Of a stretch of 64,000 nt of DNA, positions 54,191-64,000 are shown one piece after another. The DNA is from Doris montereyensis. Its lineage: Eukaryota > Mollusca > Gastropoda > Nudibranchia > Dorididae. The notes below the pieces were generated by a model, which saw only the letters and a program-made list of their open reading frames with translations, searched no databases and was not told the origin of the DNA. How positions within the stretch are numbered: position 1 is the first letter of the stretch; every line of letters begins with the position of its first letter. The DNA lies in NCBI GenBank assembly GCA_037039925.1, contig JAXRKP010000252.1, forward strand, positions 251,901-315,900, given 5' to 3'. Both the position numbers and the translations under genes were made by a program.

Positions 54191-57015
54191 CAGAGCTTCC
54201 TACCATTCCCGGATTGTGCGGAATCATTCCGCAAAATCGATAGTGATCCCGCAAAATCACGTTTTCCCGTAATATTTTCCGCTGTGGGGAGGAGTAGCAG
54301 TTGAAAATTGAGACGTCCGTATTCACTTGCTTATAGACACCATTGCGGCTGCGTATTGCGTGCTTTTGATTGGCGCCAAGACCAAACTTCCGCTGTAAGC
54401 TGTTTACAGTCTATATAAGTTACAACCGCATATTCTATTCAGCCATTCTGAGTTAGATCCTTGTCTCTATACGACTTACGGTTCGACTTACACTTACACA
54501 TTCTTCTTTGTGAATTTATTTCTATTTGGATTTATTTTATGACAGACTGCATAATTTGATCGTGTTTTAGTTTGGATTTGTGCTGGATTACTAGGTCTAT
54601 TGTTATTTCGTTACGAATTATGGTACGACGGACACATTTTTTTGTGAATACATTTCCGTTTGGATTTACTTTCAACTTTCTGATTGACATTGAGTGTTTT
54701 AGTTTTGAATTTTTTGATTTGTGCAATAGTCAATAGCATGGCGCCACCAGCAATACGACCCAGAGTTGAACAGAAGTTTCGACAGGAATACACTGCAACA
54801 TGGTCTTCAATTGTGTCGTCAAAATTAGGTGACCATCATGCTCGCTGCACTTTATGTGAATCGGAGTTTATCACAAAAAACTAGAGGTGCAAACAATGTG
54901 GAAAGACGAGTTAAAAGTAAGAAGCACCAAGAGATGCACAAACTAAAATCAAAATTAAAATCGGTGTCGTCTTTCTTCTCTGCAGCAAGCACGCCTTTAG
55001 ACCAGGGTGTTATGGTGGCAGAGATGTTATTTAATAAGTTCATTGTTGAGCACAACTTACCAATGGCTGTTTCTGATCATGCAGCGGATTTATTTAAGAA
55101 AATGTTTACTGATTCTGCTATTCAGTGCTATTGCCAAAACATTTCCGTGTGCACGGACAAAGGCAAGGCAGCCGCAGTGACTAAATGTCTGGCTACAGAC
55201 ATTTCAGCAGCCACTGTAGCAAGGATGAGGATTCAGCTAGGCCACTGATTGTTCTAATGATGGAGGAGCTGGTCAGCTTTATCCAATAGTTGTGCAGACA
55301 TTTGACGAAAGGGAAGGACAGGTGGTGACAGATCTTGTGATGGAGCTTCCACTGGCGAAAATATATTTAACGTTCTCGACAGGCAGCTGCAGGAAGGCAA
55401 AGTTAGTTGGAGCAACTGTCTAGTCTTTACTTGTAACAATGCCAGTGTCATGACTGGGGTACACAATGGAGTCTGCTCACATCCATAAGCAGAATGCAGA
55501 GGTTTACATTAATGGTTGCCCTTGCCATCTACTTCATTTGGCAGTAAAGACAGCCACCAAAAACTGACTGTGGACGTGGAAGAGCAGCTGGTGGATATTT
55601 TCCTTTTCTTGGACAAAAGCAGCAATAGGAAGAAGGAATTCCATCATTTCCAGGAAGAATGTGGAGTTAAAATGCATGCCATCATTAAGCATGGTGCGAC
55701 CAGATGGCTGTCATTATTTGCGTCTGTTGAGCGATTGCTTCAGCAATGGGATCCTCTTCGCCTGTATTTCAAGGACCAGTTAGATTCTCTCAACAGTCGT
55801 GAAAAGAAAACGCCAAACAAGTACGCCTCCTCCGGATCAACAAATTCATGGAGAACAAAGCCGCAAAGCTTTACTGTCTGTTTTTAAAGGAGAACCTACC
55901 CATCTTTATCATTCCTAACCTCATACTCCAAACAGAAGCACCTCAAGTTCACTGTCTAAAGGCAAGACTTCATGAACTGAGTATAGATCTGGTAGTTCGC
56001 TTCATCAGGCCGGATGCTGTTACAGCATGTCCGTCAATTTTTGCCATCAAATTTGATGACAGGAAGTTGCAGCTTACGAGAAAAGACATCTTGGTGGGTG
56101 GCGAAACCAGAGAGCTGTTCCATCTGCTGTAGGCTGATGCCACATTCAGTCAAAAACAGGAGGACTGCTTTGTAAAAGATGTCAAACGTTTTTTCTGTGC
56201 TGCAACACAGTATACTTTAAAGAAATTCCTCTTGGTGACAACTTTTTGGAGAATGCTGCTGTTCTGGATGTAGGCAGAAGGCTGCGCACCAAATTTTCAA
56301 TGCTGGATTTTTTAAATTAAAAAATATCCATGTCTTCTGCCTCAAGAAAACATCAAACCACCTTTCCTTAGAATTCTCCAAATTCCAGTCCGAGCAGCTG
56401 CCTGGAGAGATCTTGAAGGAGGAAAGAGCAGACCTCCAATGGCACATGATTGGCCAAATCAGAAATTTGGACAATGTTTGCAAATTCACAAACATTGCCA
56501 AAGTCATGAAAGGATTGTGTTGCCTCACACACTCGAATGCTGAACTGACACAGAGAGAGTGTTCAGTCTGGTTCGAAAGAATCTCACTGAATTCAGACCG
56601 TCCCCTCTCCACAGACACTTTGAGTGCACTCGTAGTCGTAGTGCAAAAGTGCACATGTCAGCAAGAAGTCTGGTCTGCCACCAACACAATTTCTCGTCAG
56701 CTCTTATAGCTACGGCCAAAAGCGCCTATTATAGAAGTTGGAAAGAGAACAATTAGAGACGTTGCTTCAGCAATGAACTGTATATATATATATATATGTA
56801 AATATTAGTGTTTCCTGTGATGTGAACTGTTGTGTCTGTTAAATTGGAGTTACATCTGCACAACCAGAAATTGGATTTGGAGTTAAAGTCGGCCCAAGAA
56901 AAATACACTGATACACACCCCCCCCCCCCCCCCCCCACCCTGTTTCGGTAAGTTGATTCCTCATTTTCAGGTCTGGGATTCCTCTCTAAGGTATATGCTA
57001 GGGTAGGAAGCTCTG
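54191..57015 (+). mobile_element. Inactive hAT transposon (BED-finger type)
   Basis: 2825 bp. The termini CAGAGCTTCCTACC are inverted and identical over 14 bp, with AGTAAC directly outside both ends. It encodes a broken hAT transposase (54738-56710). A run of 17 C lies at 56919-56935. It is inserted in a family-F repeat; the continuation at 57016 matches the uninterrupted copy at 44161. Confidence 0.9.
54738..56710 (+). pseudogene. hAT transposase remnant
   Basis: Translating across frames gives: BED-type finger start MAPPAIRPRVEQKFRQEYTA, TWSSIVSSKLGDHHARCTLC, then VERRVKSKKHQE, where the first zinc His appears as Arg; SVSSFFSAAS and VAEMLFNKFIVEHNLPMAVS; a catalytic-region remnant LYPIVVQTFDEREGQVVTDL; HGATRWLSLFASVERLLQQW then DPLRLYF; and a C-terminal hAT dimerisation part FSLVRKNLTEFRPS, STDTLSALVVVVQK. 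At least five frameshifts or stops break it (about 54883, 55245, 55430, 55850, 56130). It is not functional. Confidence 0.85.
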
Positions 57016-57021
57016 AGTAAC

Positions 57022-57190
57022 AACAAAAAGTTTTGTGGATCACAGGCAAAACAATCTTTTTCCAATCGATTCATGAGTTTAAAGCAGGCTATTTGAAATC
57101 TACGTTTGCAAAATATGGAGGTTGTGGGTGCAATGGTTCCTGAGTTTGGAGCGGTCAAAGTTCGAGATGTACAGTTCTATATATATAACA
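57022..57190 (+). repeat. Dispersed repeat family F, copy 2 right part
   Basis: AAAAAGTTTTGTGGATCACA, AACAATCTTTTTCCAATCGA, GCAGGCTATTTGAAATCTAC and GTGGGTGCAATGGTTCCTGA match 44165-44300 in order. Confidence 0.9.
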
Positions 57191-57439
57191 TGTATTGGGC
57201 GTTCTGACCGAGGGAAATGCCCGACCCTGGGAAGGCACTGCACTGCCACTGAGGAGGTCACGGAATAGTCAAATATAGGTCAACATTTGTAGGCCTCTTA
57301 TTACACCCTTATCATAAAAAATAATAATGTTAAAAAGCAAGAATTGGTAGTTTCTTAATTTAGATCTAGATCTACTTGCTGTTTGACTGTTTGGGATTTT
57401 TTGTGTGTTTTCCTTTTTGTTAACGTTCAGGTTTTTAAA

Positions 57440-57790
57440 AATTATTATTCTTAAAGTGGTGTGTTTAATTCTGTTTTTAAAGTCTTCAGTGCTGCAGCTT
57501 AGTTTTTTAAATTTCTGTTGGGGTCCATTTCACAGCGTTACTGTGCTAAGGTAAAATGAGTGCAGGTGACGATCAATGTTTGAAGATGTAACCATGTTTT
57601 TATGACAGCCTGATCTGGTTGTTCTTATATTATAAATATAAGCTGATCTAATGGAATAAACAATTTGCCATTTAAATAAAGCCTTAAACTTAAAGAAAAT
57701 ATTAATTTTATTTCTGGCTCTGTGCTCTTCTAAAGGTATCCATTGCAAATGACTCATGTTGGTTTTGGTGTATGTATAATTATCAGTTGC
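57440..57790 (+). repeat. Dispersed repeat family E, copy 2
   Basis: GTGTTTAATTCTGTTTTTAA, GGTAAAATGAGTGCAGGTGA, ATGACAGCCTGATCTGGTTG and TAAAGGTATCCATTGCAAAT; it runs into the 45-bp tandem repeat. Confidence 0.8.
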
Positions 57791-58060
57791 AAATGACTCA
57801 TGTTGGTTTTGGTGTACGTATAATTATCAGTTGCAAATGACTCATGTTGGTTTTGGTGTATGTATAATTATCAGTTGCAAATGACTCATGTTGGTTTTGG
57901 TGTATGTATAATTATCAGTTGCGAATGACTCATGGTGGTTTTGGTGTATGTATAACTATCAGTTGCAAATGACTCATGTTGGTTTTGGTGTATGTATAAT
58001 TATCAGTTGCGAATGACTCATGTTGGTTTTGGTGTACATATAATTATCAGTTGCAAAGCT
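57745..58060. repeat. 45-bp tandem repeat, about 7 units, grown from family E
   Basis: TTGCAAATGACTCATGTTGG, TTTTGGTGTATGTATAATTA and TCAG. The corresponding sequence occurs once, without amplification, in family-E copy 1 (about 41100-41160). Confidence 0.92.
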
Positions 58061-58985
58061 GGCTGCACTCTTTGGCACTTTCTCAATGTATTGGATGTGT
58101 TGTAAAGTATGTTGGTGTGGGTCCCAAACGCAGCTACCATTATCTAAGATTAAGAATGTTCTACTAAAGCATCATAAGAACAATTGTTTGGTTTTTTTGT
58201 TTGTTTGTTATTTGTAGTTGTTGGGTTGGGTTGTTTTGTTTTGTTTTGTTTTGGGTTTTTTTTTTTTTTTGGGGGGGGGGGGGGGTTCGATGGGAATGTT
58301 CAGCTTTTCTTTCTTTCTTTTCTGATAACAGCGGATGCAGTCTTGTCCTTTCAGTTAGAGCTGATTAAAAGAAGACGATGAGTACTGTACTGTATCCATC
58401 TTTCATGTACACTGGTGCATGAGTGTATGTCTTTGATGCATGCATAGGAGAGAGAGAGAGAGAGAGGGGGGGGGTGTCCAGTAAGGTCGGAAATATGTCG
58501 GATTTTTCATACTCAGGTCGGAACTTAATGGGTAGGAAATGGGTTCAGGCAGTAAAAACAGGGTTTCCATGCATGAGGGAAATCCTTGAAAGCGAAAAAA
58601 AAAATGTTTCCTGGTCGAGGAAATACCAGGGGAAATGATATATTGAGGACGAACTTGAGAGAAAATCAGGGAAACCGTTTCTCGAGAATGCCACTTTTAT
58701 TATATATAAAAATAAGTAAAAAATACTTTAACATAGCATTTATAAAAACAGAACCTCCATTATCGTTTGTTTGGTTGGGGTTCTTAAATTATATTTTTAA
58801 AATTTTTGATTACATTCAGTATTAAAATCATGTACAGTATTATTATTAATTTATTAACCGATATTGATGTCTGATACTTTGACTCATAGGACAGTCTCTC
58901 TACGTTGCTTGCTAACTAATGCTATGGGCTTAAAATAGTACGAACTTGGCAAATTGTTGCCAATTCAGTTGAAATAACTGCATTG
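58061..58985. other. Spacer with homopolymers and microsatellites
   Basis: T-run and G-run at 58257-58286, (GA)n at 58449-58466. No gene is recognised. Confidence 0.4.
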
Positions 58986-58989
58986 TCAC

Positions 58990-59165
58990 GTTCAGTATAA
59001 ACAAAAATATTTAAAAAAATTAAAATTCTGTATAAAAGTTCAGTATAAAAAAAGAAGAAAAAAAGTCAAAATTCTGTATAAAAGTTCAGTATAAAAAAAA
59101 AAGAAGAAAAAAGTCAAAATTCTGTATAAAAGTACAGTATAAACAAAGAAAAAAAAAGTCAAAAT
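58990..59165. repeat. Tandem repeat of about 50-56 bp, three units
   Basis: GTTCAGTATAAAAAAA, GAAGAAAAAAAGTC and AAAATTCTGTATAAAAG repeated. Confidence 0.85.
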
Positions 59166-59810
59166 TCTGCACACAATTTGTAAGTTTTAGTCTTTTTTTC
59201 CAGAAAAGAATTTTGTTATTCCTTGAATAGAAGCAAAATTCCTAAATTGACACCGAAACTGTTTAGATTTACTCAACAAAGCGCATCAATCTGTTCTTGA
59301 CGTTGTAATTTTTTTTAAATAAAAAAAAATCTACGAAATAAAGAATTCGTATAAGACAAATGCCAGCTTTTATACTAAATCGTGTTTCCTTTTGTTGAAA
59401 AAGAAACGAATACAATCTCTACACAGAGCGTCGCTCTGTTTATAAGTACAATGTGCAAAGAACCAAAGCAAATGTACAAAGAAACCAAGCTAATGTAAAA
59501 AAAAACCAAACAAATACTGTCACTGGAGTCTTTGACCAGGCACTTAGCTGGACCTGGGCCAGGGGAGAAATTTGACTGCAGTAGGAGAAAATTATACGTA
59601 TACATTATACGTCTATCCACGATCGAATTCGATAATGCAGGAAATATTACTTTCTCGCTGGCACCAGACACTCAGTCATCCAAACCCCGTCGAATTCGCA
59701 CGAAAAGCGAAGGAGGATCAATTTTCGTTTTGTGGATAGATATTATCCTTTCTGCCTGACATTATATCAAGTTAAATTGAGCATAAATTAATTGATATTG
59801 TGACCACTGG
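59166..59810. other. Spacer without recognised feature
   Basis: The 59532-59759 open frame has no motif. Nothing is supported. Confidence 0.3.
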
Positions 59811-60452
59811 ATTGTGAAATGAAAGATCAAATTAAGTATTGGATTGTGAAAGATCAAATGACGTACTGGATTGTGAAAGATCAAATGACGTACTGGATTG
59901 TGAAATGAAAGATCAAATGACGTACTGGATTGTGAAAGATCAAATGACGTACTGGATTGTGAAATGAAAGATCAAAAATGACGTACTGGATTGTGAAAGA
60001 TCAAATGACGTACTGGATTGTGAAATGAAAGATCAAATGACGTACTGGATTGTGAAAGATCAAATGACGATACTGGATTGTGAAAGATCAAATGACGTAC
60101 TCGATTGTGAAATGAAAGATCAAATGACGTACTGGATTGTGAAAGATCAAATGACGTACTGGATTGTGAAATGAAAGATCAAATGACGTACTGGATTGTG
60201 AAATGAAAGATCAAATGACGTACTGGATTGTGAAATGAAAGATCAAATGACGTACTGGATTGTGAAAGATCAAATGACGTACTGGATTGTGAAAGATCAA
60301 ATGACGTACTGGATTGTGAAATGAAAGATCAAATGACGTACTGGATTGTGAAAGATCAAATGACGTACTGGATTGTGAAATGAAAGATCAAATGACGTAC
60401 TGGATTGTGAAAGATCAAATGACGTACTGGATTGTGAAAGATCAAATGACGT
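59811..60452. repeat. Two-length (27/32 bp) minisatellite, about 22 units
   Basis: Short unit TACTGGATTGTGAAAGATCA, AATGACG (27 bp); the long unit has ATGAA inserted after TGAA (32 bp). Long and short units alternate irregularly. Almost every unit is otherwise identical. Confidence 0.96.
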
Positions 60453-60559
60453 GGACGGTGCGTGCTACCGTGACGCAATAGCTAAATGCCAAGATAATTG
60501 TGCGGTGAACAGCACCACCAATTTTAATTCTTAAACGTGTACACAGTGCTTAAATACAA

Positions 60560-61268
60560 CCAAATTAATTAAATTCCAAGAAATGTGAACGGTTGTAGTA
60601 CCGTAGCATTGAATTGAATTCCAAGAAATGTGAACGGTTGTAATACCGTAGCATCGAATTGAATTCCAAGAAATGTGAACGGTTGTAATACCGTAGCATC
60701 AAATTGAATTCCAAGAAATGTGAACGGTTGTAATACCGTAGCATCGAATTGAATTCCAAGAAATGTGAACGGGTTGTAGTACCGTAGCATTGAATTGAAT
60801 TCCAAGAAATGTGAACGGTTGTAATACTGTAGCATCGAATTGAATTCCAAGAAATGTGAACGGTTGTAATACCGTAGCATCGAATTGAATTCCAAGAAAT
60901 GTGAATGGTTGTAATACCGTAGCATCGAATTGAATTCAAGAAATGTGAACGGTTGTAGTACCGTAGCATCGAATTGAATTCCAAGAAATGTGAACGGTTG
61001 TAGTACCGTAGCATCGAATTGAATTCCAAGAAATGTGAACGATTGTAATACCGTAGCATCGAATTGAATTCCAAGAAATGTGAACGATTGTAATACCGTA
61101 GCATTGAATTGAATTCCAAGAAATGTGGACGATTGTAATACCGTAGCATCGAATTGAATTCCAAGAAATGTGAACGGTTGTAATACCGTAATCGAATTGA
61201 ATTCAAGAAATGTGAACGGTTGTAATACCGTAGCATCGAATTGAATTCCAAGAAATGTGAACGATTGT
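60560..61268. repeat. 45-bp minisatellite, about 15 units
   Basis: GAATTCCAAGAAATGTGAAC, GGTTGTAATACCGTAGCATC and GAATT; each unit carries an EcoRI-type GAATTC. A few units are 44 or 46 bp. The minus-strand 15-residue repeat is a by-product. Confidence 0.96.
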
Positions 61269-61355
61269 ATCTTTTTGTGTGCCTCGAGTTTTCTTCTCCG
61301 CCAGTTTCTGTCAGCTTTGCATCTTTCTTGATTTATTTTTAAAAAGATCTAAGTA

Positions 61356-62002
61356 CAGTTCAACTCACATATATTGACATCCTGTATGCAGGGACGTCAT
61401 ATCAAAGTCCTGTTTTTTCCCTTATTATATATTATAAGAAAAAAAAAAACCACACTGATATTTCGACGTAAATTTGACTCAAACCCTTATAATATCGACT
61501 TCCTGATTTTGTCGGTGCAGGCAATAATCAGTCTACAGACAACGTAATTGTCGGTAAATCGAGTAGTGAAAGTGAAAGTCAAGAATTGGCAAATGAAAAC
61601 ATGTGCCTGTAGACCAAAAAAATACTGCACCCTGGAGCAATCAACAAAGCCAATCTTAGACCAATGAAACCCTGTGCACTGTACGAATCATTCCCTACAT
61701 ACAGAAACAGACAACCTACACACAATAGAAGCCACCAATGTTCTCACCCTCTTCAAAAACGGTCCGTTTTAGGGCCACACATTACCTTCGATTGACGATG
61801 TATTATGGCCTTTTTTTTGGGTGGTACCCTTTATTTTAATTTTATTGGTTGTGTCCCTTTATTTTATTGGTTGTGTCCCTTTATTTTATTTTGGTTGCTC
61901 TGATATTATATTATTATTATATCGACAACCTCTTAATAAGAGTCTTATATCGACACAATTTGGTGGCCCTAGTGATGTCGATGTAAGAGGGTTGTTGGAC
62001 TG
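61356..62002. mobile_element. Pogo/Tigger-like non-autonomous element (candidate)
   Basis: The left end CAGTTCAACTCACATATATT, then GACATC, is an imperfect inverse of the right end (CAGTCCAACAACCCTCTTAC, then ATCGACATC on minus). TA precedes the left end; the right flank reads CA. Ends of the form CAGTYVAAC.. with ATCGACATC are typical of pogo-group elements. No transposase. Confidence 0.5.
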
Positions 62003-62089
62003 CAGCTAAAAGAAAAAAACGTAATTGTGATCAGCTGCATGATGATTGAAATCAGAAATTATTTTCAAAATGGCCGTTTCGGAACGATG

Positions 62090-62117
62090 TTGTTGTGTTG
62101 TTGTTGTTGTTGTTGTA
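62090..62117. repeat. (TTG)n microsatellite
   Basis: GTTGTTGTTGTTGTTG run. Confidence 0.9.
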
Positions 62118-62159
62118 AGCTGATTGTAATTTTTCTTTCAGTTGTTGATTTGTTTAAGA

Positions 62160-62195
62160 ACTATCAATAGTTGTGTGGATGTAGGTAAATCAAAT
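62160..62195 (+). repeat. SINE-A tail fragment
   Basis: TTGTGTGGATGTAGGTAAAT, then CAAATCAAATAAAA: the 3' end of SINE-A only. Confidence 0.65.
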
Positions 62196-62404
62196 CAAAT
62201 AAAACGTGTTAAAAAGCAATACCCAATTAAACTAGCCTGTAGAGCGTCAACTAGCTGACTACCACCCTTTCGATTTCCAGTCCGGGAAAGGTTTTTTGCC
62301 GCTCTTGTCAACCTAGCACTAGCAGCAAAGGTAGGTAGCTACGCCTTTTCAGATTCAACCCAGTTAAAAGCGGTGTGAAGAAATACTGCTGATTCTTCTT
62401 CTTC

Positions 62405-63086
62405 TTATCCTCGTAGTGCTTGGGCAGCACATAAGGCCGACACAGTGGATCGCCATTGAACATGATCAGGTGTCAATTTTGTCATCTGCTCCCCCCCCCA
62501 CGTCCATCCCTGGGTCTTCATCTCTTTTTCGATGCTTTTCCTCCAGGAATCTATCGTGTGACCTCTCTTCCTTGTTCCCTGAGGGGTCAATCTGATGGTT
62601 ATTTTAGGGATGGCATCATCATTCATCCTAAGGATGTGACCAGTCCACTTCGATCTTCTCTTCCTCCTCACAATCTGGGATATTGATTCCAGAGATGTTC
62701 TTTCTTGAAGTTGAAGGTCGTTGTTTGATATCGTATTTGGCCAAAATAGTTTGAGGATCTTTCTGAAACATTTGTTTTGAAAAGCGTCTATCTTTCTGCA
62801 GATGATATTTGTGTGTTTTCCAAGATTCAGCTCCATAGAGAAGGACAGCTAGAATATTAGATTTATAGAATCTTAGTTTTGTTTTAATTGAGATTTTTCT
62901 TGTGTTCCAAATATTTTTCAGTGATCCGAATACCTTTCTTGCTTTTGTTAACCTTTCTTTGATCTCATCTTCAGAACTTCCATTTTGAGTAATTTTACTT
63001 CCGAGATGTGTGAAAGCTTGTACATCCTCAAACTCCTTGCTTCCAAGTTTAACCGGTTGTTTTGATTTCTTGTTTATCCTCATCAT
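62405..63086 (-). mobile_element. RTE-type LINE 3' end
   Basis: Two overlapping minus-strand frames give FEDVQAFTHLGSKITQNGSS, EDEIKERLTKARKVFGSLKN, KTKLRFYKSNILAVLLYGAE (S-W), then after one frameshift CFRKILKLFWPNTISNNDLQ, RSKWTGHILRMNDDAIPKIT and PQGTRKRGHTIDSWRKSIEK. This is the most intact LINE part of the window, one frameshift from an open C-terminus. It ends in GAAGAAGAAGAATC, like the copy at 25.6 kb. Upstream sequence is replaced by a minisatellite at 63160. Confidence 0.9.
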
Positions 63087-63159
63087 TTTTATTTTTCAAA
63101 AATATTTATATGTAGCCCCAGTTTTTTGTGTGCATTGTTATCAACTTGCTGTGTTTTGG

Positions 63160-63460
63160 TTTGTATATCTGTGATGTTCTGTGACAAGAGTGATACTATA
63201 TCTGTGATGTTCTGTGACAAGAGTGATACTATATCTGTAATGTTCTGTGACAAGAGTGATACTATATCTGTGATGTTCTGTGACAAGAGTGATACTATAT
63301 CTGTGATGTTCTGTGACAAGAGTGATACTATATCTGTGATGTTCTGTGACAAGAGTGATACTATATCTGTGATGTTCTGTGACAAGAGTGATACTATATC
63401 TGTAACGTTCTGTGACAAGAGTGATACTATATCTGTGATGTTCTGTGACAAGAGTACAAC
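63160..63460. repeat. 33-bp minisatellite, 9 units
   Basis: TGTGATGTTCTGTGACAAGA, GTGATACTATATC, nearly identical throughout; open in both strands because 33 is a multiple of three. Confidence 0.96.
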
Positions 63461-63539
63461 AGCATCAGCAAAAAGTCAAGGTCCTCTGATATTGCTGCTG
63501 TTTACCTTGCGCTCAACACCGACAATGGGATCCTATTTT

Positions 63540-63885
63540 TACTTACAGTTACAGTTACAGTATAATAACACATTCCATTACTTTTACAGTATAATAACAC
63601 ATTCCATTACTTTTACAGTATAATAACACATTCCATTACTTTTACAGTATAATAACACATTCCATTACTTACAGTATAATAACACATTCCATTACTTACA
63701 GTATAATAACACATTCCATTACTTTTACAGTATAATAACACATTCCATTACTTACAGTATAATAACACATTCCATTACTTTTACAGTATAATAACACATT
63801 CCATTACTTACAGTATAATAACACATTCCATTACTTACAGTATAATAACACATTCCATTACTTACAGTATAATAACACATTCCAG
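63540..63885. repeat. 27/29-bp tandem repeat, about 13 units
   Basis: ACAGTATAATAACACATTCC, ATTACTT, with some units having two more T before ACAG. Followed by (TTAA)n at 63907-63923. Confidence 0.95.
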
Positions 63886-64000
63886 TGGATAACTGCTTAG
63901 TGTTCTTAATTAATTAATTAATTACACAAATACGTATGGCACACACAATACAAGACAAAAGCGATGAAGAACAGATTGAATAACAAGGATAATACTAGAG

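Noticed and set aside
60565..61251. 228-codon frame with a 15-residue repeat
   Set aside because: It is the 45-bp minisatellite read in one frame; no flanking coding sequence.
63126..63623. 165-codon frame with an 11-residue repeat
   Set aside because: It is the 33-bp minisatellite, open on both strands.

Overview
The window is eukaryotic, intron-rich and AT-rich. Genes occur as short exons with GT..AG borders and matching phases, separated by introns full of tRNA-derived SINEs, decayed RTE-type LINE fragments, DNA transposons and many minisatellites. The gene set (a KRAB/SSXRD/PR-SET gene of the PRDM9 type, DHRS7, a sulfite-oxidase relative, a ZSWIM3-like domain) together with RTE LINEs, tRNA-SINEs and the abundant palindromic hexamer AGATCT suggests an invertebrate animal. 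My best guess is a lophotrochozoan, probably a gastropod mollusc; the species cannot be read from the sequence.

Left third (1-23 kb). Two exons of a ZSWIM3-like protein lie on the minus strand at the left edge (699-1689), mixed with a SINE and the 5' end of a LINE. A (GA)n tract (2.46-3.14 kb) and a 54-bp minisatellite (4.55-6.23 kb) follow. From 22.7 down to 6.7 kb, minus strand, runs the most important gene: a non-coding first exon in CpG-rich DNA, a KRAB exon, an SSXRD-like exon, a basic exon, a linker exon, a CxxC..CxxH zinc-knuckle exon and two exons of the PR/SET domain. Almost every junction has matching phase. The exception is the SSXRD exon, which has an in-frame TAG just before its strong donor, although the other frame joins perfectly to the next exon. 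The end of the SET domain and any zinc-finger array are not visible.

Middle (23-33 kb). A 5.6-kb satellite-like array of 27-bp units in two subfamilies is interrupted by a LINE 3' end near the subfamily border and by a short dispersed repeat. A separate 1.2-kb array of 23-bp units follows and yields a spurious 400-codon open frame.

33-47 kb. A small two-exon gene on the plus strand (34.83-35.73 kb) encodes a putative secreted protein of 100 residues. A two-exon minus-strand fragment of unknown function (37.1-42.1 kb) has a decayed duplicate of its last exon. DHRS7 (SDR family) occupies 43.6-47.4 kb on the minus strand, with its C-terminal exons not found.

48-64 kb. Head-to-head with DHRS7 is a plus-strand sulfite-oxidase-derived gene (48.34-53.86 kb). 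It keeps the mitochondrial leader, membrane segment and cytochrome b5 domain but has a shortened, frameshifted molybdenum domain and ends early. Its first intron carries a 925-bp DNA transposon with 27-bp inverted repeats and TATG on both sides. At 54.19-57.02 kb an inactive hAT transposon sits inside a dispersed repeat whose uninterrupted paralogue lies at 43.97-44.34 kb, giving an empty-site comparison. The right end holds more minisatellites (45, 27/32, 45, 33 and 27/29 bp), a pogo-like element and a LINE 3' end.

Nothing prokaryotic, no CRISPR array, no rRNA and no free-standing tRNA gene was found. Identifications rest on motif recognition by eye; none was checked against a database.
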